Of a stretch of DNA of 27,453 nucleotides, positions 8,592 to 17,532 are shown piece after piece. The position numbers and the translations under genes are program-made. Below the pieces are notes generated by a model. It was not told the origin of the DNA, made no database searches, and saw nothing but the letters and a program-made list of their open reading frames with translations. The stretch comes from Rhizophagus sp. LPA8_4_AMF (lineage: Eukaryota > Glomeromycota > Glomeromycetes > Glomerales > Glomeraceae): contig JADRCO010000728.1 of the NCBI GenBank assembly GCA_021464525.1, positions 1-27,453 on the forward strand, read 5' to 3'. The stretch's first letter is position 1. Each line of letters opens with the position of its first letter.

Positions 8592-9891
8592 CCATTATAT
8601 TGATGTAAAAAATATTGTTTTAGAGAACTTTCTGCCTTTGTTTTAACAAAAAAAATATAATTAAGTCTTACTAAAAAAACTTTCATTTTATATTGTTATT
8701 ATTATATTATTTTATAATATATCTAATGTTATTCTTATTTCATTAAATAATTGTAATTTTCAAAATTGAATAATTACGGACGATTCTAAAATGGAAATTG
8801 ATAACCATTTATTTGTAAGGTTGCAGAGTAGTAAATACTTTTACTTTTTTTTTCCTCAGTACGCAAAAGATTTTCTTTGTAGATCGTCATGTAAACAGAA
8901 ATTGGACCAATAAATCGATTTTATCGATTTTTAACTATGCTTTATTTTCCTACGCGAGAAATTATGGAAGAAATCAATAGGTGCTATCCTTGTCTAATGC
9001 TATTGCTAAACACAAGTCACAAGCATTCCAAGATTTGTCTGATGATCGTATTGGACAAAGTTCTGCTCCACTTTCGCCACACTCTTAAATTAAACCCGAT
9101 TTCACTACACAATTGTGGCTCCGATTCACACAAATAGGATGCAGGCATGACAATAAAAAAAGTTTAATTTATAAAATTAAAACTGGCGCAGGATATCAAT
9201 CCGTTCTAAAGTACAAGAGTTGAATCTATTTTACAGTTTTTGTTTATCTTGTTATTAAACGTAGTATAATAATAATTAAGCGAGAACATTTTACTTGAAA
9301 AGTTTTATGCAAAAAAAAATACGAAATTAAAGATAAATCCGGTCATTTTGGAAGGTGTTATCACATGAAAAATATTAGGCTGGCGTATATGAAATAAAGG
9401 TTTTCTATAGGCGAGATAAGATTTTTCTTTCATGAAAAAATCAAAGAAAACAGAGATTTATTTTACAATGTTATATGGTCGAATTATAAGCGGAAATTTA
9501 AAATTTTTTTTTTTTGTCCTAAAATTTGGGGATATATCAGTTAAGACTTTAGGGTAAGTATTAAGAATAATTAAGGCCCAATTTCCGATAAATTACAAAT
9601 AAAAATAAATAAAAATAAAAATAGAAATAAACGTAACTCAGATAAGAATTACAAGATTACTTAATCTTTTATAGAATTTTCTCTTTTTTTCTTGTGTTCC
9701 CGTCCTGGATTAGTGTTCCTTATTTAAATGAAAATCCTTTTTTCAAATTCTGTGCCATGCAATATTTGTACAAAACTGATTCATGTGTTTAAATTTGTAT
9801 CAAACAATTTTTTGTATGTTCCACCTTTTAAACCTTTTTCATAAGGCAAAAAAAAAAATTCTTTTCTTACCTAACTAACTACGAAATAATT
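8592..9891. other. Intergenic region between the kelch and ML genes
   Basis: No supportable gene. A 66-residue plus-strand frame at 8937-9137 lies in a slightly GC-richer patch. A second frame there (roughly 8992-9075) reads protein-like (KHKSQAFQDLSDDRIGQ), so the patch may be old coding debris. Two ATCGAT palindromes sit at about 8914 and 8924. TATTTAAAT near 9721, ~170 bp upstream of the ML gene start, is a possible TATA-like element. Confidence 0.4.
9597..9630. repeat. (AAATA)n-type microsatellite
   Basis: Imperfect AAATA/AAAAATA units (AAATAAAAATAAATAAAAAT...) run for ~34 bp, ~265 bp upstream of the ML-domain gene. It is simple sequence with no other visible role. Confidence 0.7.
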
Positions 9892-10344
9892 ATGAAACAA
9901 ATTAATATATTTTTTTTTACAGTTTTGTCACTTTTTACTTTAACGGTCACTGCTCAAAAATTTTCTCAATGTGAAGGATTTTACCCAAATCCTCTCGAGG
10001 TTACAATTTCACCAGTTTCTCCCATTTTTGGAGAAACCTTAATTGTTCGTGCTATTACAACGGCAAATATTGCAATTGAAGCTGGTGCTTATATTTATCT
10101 ACAAGTAAACGATACAATGAGTACATTTTATCATACTGATACTCAAGAAATTTGTAATTTGAAAAATCAAGTTGCAATTGTAACTTGTCCAATTTCAGGT
10201 TATTTTGATTATACATATGATTATAAATTTTATCCTATGAGTCTTAAACCTTCAACATATAATATTAAAGCATCATTTAAGAATCTAGACAATAGCACTT
10301 TAAGCTGTGTTACTGCTACTGTTGTTTTTCAAGACTTTTTATAA
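9892..10344 (+). CDS. Secreted ML-domain (MD-2-related lipid-recognition) protein, 150 aa
   Basis: Single-exon gene from ATG 9892 to TAA 10344. Residues 1-21 form a signal peptide (INIFFFTVLSLFTLTVTAQ) with cleavage likely after Ala21. The mature part is ~130 residues, the usual size of a lone ML domain. It carries four cysteines (27, 88, 99, 139), enough for two disulfides. The pattern FSQCEGFYPNPLEVTISPVSP resembles fungal NPC2/phosphatidylglycerol-phosphatidylinositol transfer proteins, and the end (STLSCVTATVVF) matches the last strand of that beta-sandwich. N-glycosylation sequons lie at Asn73 (NDT) and Asn134 (NST). Expected role from the family: binding or transfer of a sterol or phospholipid in the secretory pathway, vacuole or outside the cell. 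Related small ML proteins are expanded in AM fungi. The ligand cannot be read from sequence. Confidence 0.85.
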   Translation: MKQINIFFFTVLSLFTLTVTAQKFSQCEGFYPNPLEVTISPVSPIFGETLIVRAITTANIAIEAGAYIYLQVNDTMSTFYHTDTQEICNLKNQVAIVTCPISGYFDYTYDYKFYPMSLKPSTYNIKASFKNLDNSTLSCVTATVVFQDFL

Positions 10345-10703
10345 AAGTTACTTTTTCACCATTTTCATTGCATGTTAATGAATTGTTAAATTGTAGTTTA
10401 TTGTAACAAATATCTGTTTGTAATTAATCATGTTAGTCTTTTTATATACTGTATATATTATAATAATGAATTATAATATTATCAATTATTATAAAATGAA
10501 AATATTTATTGAAATCCCTCTGATATGACTAAATTAGTAGTCCCAAACAATGTCATAGCTAAATTATTTCAATATAATTAAGTAAAAAATTGTATGTTTA
10601 TTAAAATAATTATGATGAATTCAAATAATTACAAAATAATAAAAAATTTCAAATTAACCTCGTCATTATCGAAGTTACAGATATGAAGTACATGTTCTTT
10701 TAG
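10345..10703. other. Intergenic spacer after the ML gene
   Basis: AT-rich and presumably the 3' UTR of the ML gene. A TACTGTA site lies at 10447. No other feature is seen. Confidence 0.5.
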
Positions 10704-10913
10704 AATCCACTTGACGAAACGAAATAGTGCAAAGATCGTCCATTAGATGACGATACAATAAACAAACTGTTTAAATCTTTAAGTAAAAAATAGCATGGGC
10801 AATATTGGCGCCATCATTATGATCTTACTGCCATTCAATTCTTCTTGATTAGAGCTTTCAAATGGGCTATAGATCATCCAATTCTGATTGATGGATGGCA
10901 AAATATTCTCAAA
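10704..10913 (+). pseudogene. Decayed coding fragment, unrecognised family
   Basis: One frame holds 70 codons with only two stops, both TAG (10725 and 10791), and an upstream TAG at 10701. The segment after the second stop reads like folded protein: HGQYWRHHYDLTAIQFFLIR, then AFKWAIDHPILIDGWQNILK. Trp, His, Asp and Gly use is unlike random AT-rich translation. The last codon is followed by GTACTT, a possible intron donor. I do not recognise the family; transposon-derived and ordinary gene origins are both possible. The two in-frame stops indicate a pseudogene. Confidence 0.4.
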
Positions 10914-11150
10914 GTACTTTTATTATTATTTTTTTTAAAAAAATAGTTGCAAATAATCTAATTTGAACATTTGGACTTTTGGAAGGCTAAGTTCGAATTA
11001 ACTTTGATCATATTTGGTCAAAATCAACCTAATTTTTGTTTCATATATGCATGACTTGTAAATTATATAAACGAATTATCTTTTGAAATGCTTTTTAAAT
11101 ATTTCCATAAATTTTTGCTAAAATTTGGTAGGATACATTAGCCATCACAA

Positions 11151-11372
11151 CACGTGGCAAGTGAGCGGAAAGAGGCTGTTTCACAGCTTCTAATTGTTAC
11201 TGTCTTTTGCTGCCTGCTTTGCTTAGCTCTGCATGAGAAAGGGCAGTATAATCAAAGGAAAAAGCAATGGCTAATATGGGAGGTGACGTCAGTAGATGGA
11301 AGCGGGAAATTTCTGTCACGTGATTCTGGCCCGCATTACGGCGTTATGCACTAACGCGTGAAAATTGGGCCA
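11151..11372. promoter_or_regulatory. GC-rich island with CACGTG, CRE-like and paired motif sites
   Basis: This ~220-bp island stands out in composition from very AT-rich flanks. It contains CACGTG at 11151 and 11317, a perfect TGACGTCA at 11284-11291, and ATGCACTAACGCGTGAAA from 11346. The last two site types recur in the same order at 14392 and 14431. An open frame through it begins only at a GTG, so a eukaryotic CDS is not supported. CACGTG and TGACGTCA are known targets of bHLH (Cbf1-type) and bZIP (CREB/ATF-type) factors in fungi. A promoter of an undetected transcript or a repeat-borne regulatory block are both possible. Confidence 0.35.
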
Positions 11373-11550
11373 CAAAATCGTCTAATGCATGTCAATTATC
11401 TATTTTATTAAAAGTAAATTAAATGCTTACTCCATTTAAATAGAACCTCGTGGAATTCCGATCTTTTATATATAATATTTATTGTCAACCTATATAAATA
11501 TTTAATATTAGTAAACTTTTATATTATAAACAAAAATATATGTTTATTTT

Positions 11551-11664
11551 TTATCTTTGATTTATATGTTCTTCTAATTGATCGATGACATCTTTCAAAC
11601 TTTTAGTTTCGTAATAACGGTCGATTAAAATTGCATTTATATATTTTTCAGGTATCGACTTTCT
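11551..11664 (-). pseudogene. Exon-like C-terminal frame of an unrecognised minus-strand gene or remnant
   Basis: On the minus strand, a TAG acceptor directly before 11664 opens a 37-codon frame that ends in TAA at 11553-11551. The protein is charged and helical in look (IPEKYINAILIDRYYETKSL, then KDVIDQLEEHINQR) and unlike random translation. Further upstream on the same strand are short protein-like frames: about 12540-12472, ending at a GTAATT donor, and about 12390-12255, with three TAG stops in one frame (one reads KNY*DILISKNDKGNLRS). These may be exons of one decaying gene. No start codon or continuous model could be built and no family is recognised, so this is a fragment call. Confidence 0.3.
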
Positions 11665-14391
11665 CTACTATTAAATTGAATTCTTTATAATATTTTTAAG
11701 ATAAAATTAATTAAAACAAATTTAATAAAATAATAAATCTTGCCAGAATTACTTTTATTATGAACATAATAACTACATTTTTTACGAATTTATTGTCGCC
11801 CAATTATTTTTATCATACCTCCGTAAAAATATATTCTCGAATTACTAGTATATATTCATGAGTATGCAAGTCATGATTGATGGAATCGAAACAAACATTT
11901 TACATCAACTTTAGCAAAATAAAGTTTGTAATCACTTTTATTAACTTATATTCTTTTATATATTTTGCGAACTTTATTATAGCTAAATATAAGGATTGTT
12001 TTTCTTATTAAAATTTATAAATAATAATAATTATTAATCTGACTTTATTGTTATTATATAAATATTTATTTATTATAAAATTTTGTACTTACAGTACATT
12101 TTCATACTGAAACGTGGTGTTTAAAATAGCGTTAATGGAATGAGATATTCTTTGGAATTATCGCAATTAGTCTTAAAAATAATGCCAATTAAACAATTAT
12201 TAATCTTATACTAGTATACATTATACTGTATTAAACATATTTTAAAAAAAAATTTACCGTTTTACGTCTCATATTTATGATTGAACGAAGATTTCCTTTG
12301 TCATTTTTAGATATTAGAATATCCTAATAATTTTTTTTCTAATTTCTCTATTTTTCTAACGGTACTTCTTCAAATACTTCTTTCGTAAAAAAAAAAATAA
12401 ATTATTGTTAGTTTTATAAATAAAAAGTGATACAAAAATTAAAGGAAAATAATAATTTCGTAATAAATTACTTTGAGGAGTGGAATTACAATACATTCAG
12501 ATAAATTCGATTTTTGTGCATCTAAATTATTATCAGTTATATATTATTATACTGTATGTTAATAATTATTGTTACCTGATACGTACAGTATGTATTACAT
12601 ACTAAATCATTGTTATAAGTATTGACATTTATTGTGATTTAATAATGTGATCAGCGTATGGGTAAAAAATATCGTAAATTATACAAAATATAAATCATAT
12701 TGATTTTTTTAAAAAATAATATTGCTTAAAAGTAATAAATGATTTTTTTGATTAAACCAAAAACAAACTCATTACCCTTAATTCTTTGCGTCGGTTCATA
12801 TAATAATAGGTAAGTTTTTTACGTCATCGCTAAATACATGCCTTTTAAAAACCAAATTATTTCGGAAAAATTGCAATAATAATATTAAATGGTCTTTTTT
12901 AGAAAATTTTGCGACATTAAGAATGTCTATAATTATAATTTAAAATGTTTGGAATTTTTAGTTTTAATACTTACGTTGTTTTGGTAAACCATCCCAGATT
13001 TTTATTAATAATATAAAATATTATTGGCCGTGAAGGTTATATTTTCGATAAAGAATTAGTATGAAATTTTTTTCATCATATTACGATAGTTTCAGAAGGT
13101 CCTTCCATAATTTCAATTTGTCGTTTGTTTTTTGTATTTCAGATATTGTTTTTTATTTTAAAATACTTTTAAATATAATTAATTATTTTTTTAAATGTAA
13201 AATAGTAAAACTACACACTTATTTTATACTTAAATAGGTAAAAAATTCAAAATATTTTAAGAATTTAATACATATTTTTTAAGAGTATTTTACATGTTAT
13301 CATTAATTTATTCTTATTATACACCTTATAATATATGAAAATTTCAGTATAGAATCAATGTAAAATTCATGTAAAAAACGGATATATACTACAATTCCTT
13401 TATATAACGAGCAATATATATTTTGAATTTGCGTCTAAGCTATATTCCTCGTTGAAATTATGTAACAAACATGCTATTCTAGGAAAATTCTTTAAGGGCA
13501 GTTTAGAAAAAATTTAAACCCAACTGGAAAATTATTTACTTTCTATAATCTATTTATATGTGCCAATTTAATTGTCATGTGTCACGAAAACGTGAGTAAT
13601 TATATCGGTCACAGGTCCCTATTTTCGTTAATTATACATCATAAATAAGCTTTATATAAAATTTTTTCATTTAACTTTTCTTTTTTTTTATTCCATATTA
13701 TTAAAATATAAGTGATTTACTATAATATAATTATTTCAAATGAAATTATTAAATATCATGTACGATAGTAACTGAAGTCTATGTGATCTTCTTAACGATA
13801 ATGGTTATTTTGCTTGCTAATCCAGAATGATTTCAAGATTGTGCAATAAAGAAAACAATTATAATCCCACGTCCCATCGGGATTAATTTCTTTTATTTTT
13901 CGTATTACTACATAATCACCGTAACTAGTATGAAAGTTTATGCTTCAAAAATGCAGTATTAACATTCGCTTAAAAAAATTATTAACCGATAATCTTATCA
14001 GTTATGTCTAAAATTAACATTTTCAAAAAATTGTCTAAATTGTCTAATCAATGATGCTTTTAACATTTTCCAATAATAATGAAGATTTTTTTAAACTCTT
14101 CCCTACGATTTTTATTATTTTAAAATGAAAAGCTTGTGGTAAATCAGGCACAGGTCCAGTAATTTTCAATCATTAGACTTAAATTCAACACTTTGCCATT
14201 TATATAAATAGTAAATGTATTTTATTTAGGATAATTTTTTTCTAAATAATATATAACATATGATATGTTTCTACTGTAGTTTAAATTAAAATATCGTTTT
14301 ACAAAGAAAAAAAAGAAAAGATAATGATGATAAAATAAAAAGATAAACTGATATGAGTGATTTCCATTTAAACAATTTGCATAGACTTTAT
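11665..14391. other. Very AT-rich region, no supportable intact gene
   Basis: About 2.7 kb dominated by A/T runs. Besides the exon-like minus-strand scraps near 12255-12540, it holds TACTGTA/TACAGTA sites at 12090, 12224, 12550, 12584 and 14272, and a TTTAAACCCAACTGG patch at 13515 that resembles the upstream part of the repeat at 14946. A short inverted repeat TAATCCC...GGGATTA lies near 13864-13887. No complete ORF, RNA gene or transposon body is visible. Confidence 0.45.
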
Positions 14392-14611
14392 CACGTGAAC
14401 CTGTATAAATAAATGTCGATCCTATTCTATATGCACTAACACGTGAAAGATTTACAATTGTGTTACATTTAAAAGTGTATGTAAATTTGTTAAATGATAC
14501 TTTTGTGGCTTGGATTGTGGCTTAGACATGTGGCAATTTTCGATCCACTTTAAATTAGGCGTTTTATTCTATCTAAAATTAATAGCAAGTTCATTGGCTG
14601 ACGATCACGTG
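14392..14611. promoter_or_regulatory. Cluster of three CACGTG sites
   Basis: CACGTG occurs at 14392 (TCACGTGA), 14440 (ACACGTGA) and 14606 (TCACGTGA). The middle one lies in ATGCACTAACACGTGAAA, a near copy of the sequence at 11346. CACGTG is a known binding core of bHLH factors such as Cbf1, but no gene with a convincing start lies immediately downstream on the plus strand. The small minus-strand ORF at 14703-14852 points away from it. The block may be part of a dispersed repeat rather than a functional promoter. Confidence 0.35.
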
Positions 14612-14656
14612 AAGGCAGAGAAAAATTGCAATTGCCGATCACAAATTTTCTTATAG

Positions 14657-14691
14657 CGTTGTCCTTCGTTCGCTGACTTCGCTCCGGACAA
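14657..14691. repeat. GC-rich motif bounded by TGTCC and GGACA
   Basis: A compact, GC-rich run (TTGTCCTTCGTTCGCTGACT then TCGCTCCGGACAA) is flanked by inverted TGTCC/GGACA and an internal TTCG duplication. It contrasts with the surrounding AT-rich DNA. Similar GGACA/TGTCC inverted pairs lie at 15034-15057 and 15075-15091, so this may be one end of a small dispersed element. Confidence 0.35.
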
Positions 14692-14702
14692 TAATATAAT
14701 TT

Positions 14703-14852
14703 TTAGTCCAGAAATATTGAAAGTAACGACTCCAGGAGGAGAGGAAAATTAATGCAACAGATATTATTATCAGGAACATTGCTAGAATTTTCCGTTTGAA
14801 CTTGATTAACAGTTGGTGATTGATCAGATCCATTATCGGTAGGGTTATCCAT
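14703..14852 (-). CDS. Small ORF, 49 aa, Asn/Ser-rich N-terminus
   Basis: ATG 14852 opens a frame ending at TAA 14703. The first ~30 residues are polar and unstructured (MDNPTDNGSDQSPTVN and similar), a style common at the start of fungal proteins. The rest turns hydrophobic (CCINFPLLLESLLSIFLD). A second frame of 60 codons (14833-14651) overlaps it. The switch from a believable polar start to a less believable tail suggests a truncated or frameshifted gene start whose remainder was lost. No family is recognised. Confidence 0.22.
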   Translation of the reverse strand: MDNPTDNGSDQSPTVNQVQTENSSNVPDNNICCINFPLLLESLLSIFLD

Positions 14853-14945
14853 TGTTAATAGAGTGGATTAATGTAAATATAGGAAAATATTTTTTATTTA
14901 AATGTTTTGGGCTAATAAAAAATAAAGGTGTTTTTAATATTAAAA

Positions 14946-15302
14946 TTTAAAACCAACCGGACAATTATTTAATTTTCTATAAAGTTGTCTTAGTATAATT
15001 TTTTTTTTAAAAAAAAAAATTTCCTAATTTTTATTAAGGACTAAGTTTTGTCCTTAAAAAAAAAAAAAATCTTCGGACAAAGCTTTTGTCCTTTGGAAGA
15101 TTAAATGGAAAAGGACATGGTGTAAATAATGCAATTGCACATATCGCAAATCGCACCATAATTAGATAAGATTTTATCGAAAATGCAGAATCGGTTGGTT
15201 ACATTGTATCACTCGCTAATTTACTCGGTAAAAATTCAAATGAAGTTCGTATACTTCCTACTTATACTAACTTCGAACCAAAACGAACTAGAGCGAACAT
15301 AT
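14946..15302 (+). pseudogene. Fragment of the same dispersed coding family as at 5057 (copy 2, longer)
   Basis: The 5' part (14946-14985) resembles the start of the copy at 5057 but has lost its frame. After two hairpin-like blocks the frame resumes with LLSFGRLNGKGHGV and runs to ~15302 with one internal TAA (15172-15174). Distinct protein-like blocks follow: NNAIAHIANRTIIR, NAESVGYIVSLANLLGKN and EVRILPTYTNFEPKRTRANI. The final block ends at a GT that could be a splice donor. Against copy 1, this copy extends ~60 residues further, showing that copy 1 is cut short. The Gly/Asn/Ala-rich blocks look like a globular domain, but I cannot name it. The stop codon and interrupted 5' part indicate decay. 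Confidence 0.42.
15034..15091. repeat. Two adjacent GGAC/GTCC hairpins separated by an A tract
   Basis: TTAAGGAC (15034-15041) and GTCCTTAA (15050-15057) form a perfect 8-bp stem with an 8-base loop. After an A-rich tract, GGACAAAG/TTTTGTCC (15075-15091) forms a second stem with 7 of 8 pairs. Both lie inside the interrupted copy-2 coding fragment, so they could be a small insertion with palindromic ends. Confidence 0.5.
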
Positions 15303-17282
15303 GTTTTTTTTGAAATTTTTATAATTAGTTCAACCAAACATTTATGAAAAAAATTTCAGGTTTCAAAATAAATTTGAGATCTCTGAAATATTAGTTTGTA
15401 TTAATTTATTATTTGACGCGAATTTATAAATAGACACGAGCTATCTATTTAATTTAATTAATAGATGGTCTGTATTGTGTGGCTAATTAAAGTTTTTGGC
15501 CTAATTTAGGATTTGCAATCATCATAATGCCGGCTGACACTAAATTTGGCCAGAATCTACAAATCGTAATGTTGGCTAACCTTGCATAATTCTGGTCAAA
15601 TCACAGAATTTCACATAATTTTACAGATATACAGGATAATCAGTGAGGATGGTTCTTAGGAGAAGTAACGTGATTGATTTAGATTGACATCATGTTAAAT
15701 AAATATGGTATTACAAAAAAACGTGTGTTCCATCGAATGTAAATACAAAGAATTCTAGAAGTGTAAACAGAAAATTCTGTAACTAACTTTAATAGTATAT
15801 ATTATAAGAAGGAAAAACTTCTATTAAAGAAAAATTATTACGTATACACGTATCTGTCCGTATCATTTATAATAAAAATGATTCATGTAGACCTATTGTT
15901 ACAATTTTTGTCATGTGCAATTACGTTCTTCTAACTATGTAATTTATTAATTACAAACCATTTTGAAATTTTTTATTAGTACCATTATTGATTGTTAAAT
16001 TGGTTTTATGCCGATAATAATACCGTATCTCTCAGTATACAAACGTATCTTTCAGTATTAAAAACGTATCTACTTTTTTTATAGGGTTGGGTGAAGTTTC
16101 ATGATATTGTTAATTTTGCCCAAATTCTACCCTAATTCTGGTAAGGCGTAGTGATGTCAATACTCAAACTCTCAAAGCGTAATTCCTAAATTGAATTTTT
16201 CAAATTCTGGTACAAGTTTTCATCATAGTACAAATGACCAAACATTAGATATTATTAAACAAATTTTACATAAAGGTTGTCCTTTTATTTCCATTTTTTA
16301 ATATTAGCCCCTGAAATATAGTAATTTGGATGTACCCGTGTCATAAGACTTAAACGGGTTCCGTTTTCCTAGTTACAGTATATAATTTCTTTTAAGGAAT
16401 ACTTTAGCTAAAGTAATAAATAAAACTGTCCCAAATATGATTATTCGATGCAAGAAACTTTGTAATTAAGTTGTTATTCTTTTTCTTAGATTAGTAAGTA
16501 TATGAAATCAATGTGCATGATTTTGTAGAAGGTCGTTCGCTCCTCATTAATTCATTAAATTCAAAATGTAAATACGAAAATAATTCCACTTCTTTGAATT
16601 TATGTAGCTCAAAAAAGAAAAAAAAAATGTAAAATTTTTTTTTAAAAAAAAATATATTTTAATAAAATTACTAAATCGGTGAAATTTCACCAGGCTTAAT
16701 TTAATAAAAATAAATAATTTAAATATATATTGTCTATATATATGCAAATTTATGACAAGAAAAGAGTCTAATATTTAGAAATTTTAAGGCCCTGTAAAAA
16801 AAGTCGATCCGTTTTTATATTTCGTTTTTTTTTCGTAAAAGGCTCGTATTTCCGGAATTAATAACCTTATATCACGAAATTTATCGAATTATTTTCATTT
16901 TTCGTGAATGAATCCGTGAAAGGCTCATTTTTATAGAGTTTTTACTTATTACAGAAATAACGGATAAAATTTTTTATAGGAGGAAAAAATGAATTTTTTG
17001 TTTTTACATCCAAAAAAAATTTTTTTATTAATTAAAATTTCCAAATTTTTTTATATAAATGGCATTCAATAATTAAATCCACATACATATTTATTATTTA
17101 AATAAATATGTTTATTATTTGGTTTATTTTTTATAGAAGAGAGAGATGAATTTCTCCCGGTTAAAACTAGCAATACTCTAATTTTAAAACATAAAAGTTA
17201 TTGCGAACAACAGTTACTAGACTAATTTACGGAATTAAGGTTACCTTTCTTATTCATTCTCCAGAAATATTGTTTCTTATAA
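15303..17282. other. AT-rich region with short repeats, no gene
   Basis: No intact gene. A hairpin ATCTATT...AATAGAT lies near 15442-15465. The patch 15525-15620 is GC-richer and contains GGCCAGAAT and AATTCTGGTC words. Two further AATTCTGG words are at 16134 and 16203. A direct repeat of the type CGTAAAAGGCTCGTATT / CGTGAAAGGCTCATTTT lies at about 16836 and 16915. None shows a complete transposon. Confidence 0.45.
16024..16071. repeat. Short tandem repeat, ~20-bp unit, 2.4 copies
   Basis: CGTATCT starts units at 16024, 16044 and 16065. The two full units read CGTATCTCTCAGTATACAAA and CGTATCTTTCAGTATTAAAA. An isolated ACGTATCTGTCCGTATC at ~15848 may be a related outlier. This is a minisatellite-like feature with no coding frame. 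Confidence 0.6.
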
Positions 17283-17532
17283 TATGACAAGAACAAGGAC
17301 AATCATTATGTTCTAGTATGCAAGGGAACATTGGTTGATCGGAACCAAAAAAACAATTTAGCGAAAATGCGAATGAACAGAATCATCTCCGAAATGAATA
17401 ATTCGTTATCAATGGATAATAATATTCCCAAGTAGATATGAAAAATTACAATTACTAAAGGGCTTTGCACAAGCTATTATGCAGATGGAATAATCACCAA
17501 ATGTTGCAAATACAAAGCAATGACGTGCATAA
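17283..17532 (+). pseudogene. Decayed coding fragment with a single-base frameshift, unrecognised family
   Basis: An open frame of 50 codons runs from 17283 to TAG 17433. It has protein-like content (NHYVLVCKGTLVDRNQKN, then MRMNRIISEMNNSLS). Just before that stop the +1 frame takes over with SRYEKLQLLKGFAQAIMQME, then stops at 17491 and continues (SPNVANTKQ) to a second stop at 17521. The simplest reading is one former exon with a one-base insertion near 17430 and later nonsense changes. A 78-codon minus-strand frame overlaps but looks like a shadow: low charge, hydrophobic, no start context. No family can be named; both a transposon product and a host gene are possible. Confidence 0.38.

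Noticed and set aside
8937-9137. 66-codon plus-strand frame
   Set aside because: The text is poor in domain features and another frame of the same patch looks equally protein-like. It is left as possible debris within the intergenic entry.
11154-11354. 66-codon open frame with a hydrophobic segment
   Set aside because: It starts only at GTG, has no family resemblance and lies in a GC-rich patch where stop codons are rarer, so a long frame is less surprising.
14651-14833. 60-codon minus-strand frame ending VRSEVSERRTTL
   Set aside because: It overlaps the more believable start at 14852. Its tail is the translation of the GC-rich repeat at 14657-14691, so it is probably a chance fusion of frame and repeat.
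16547-16747. 66-codon minus-strand frame
   Set aside because: It is mostly Phe/Ile/Lys from A/T tracts, with no sign of coding.
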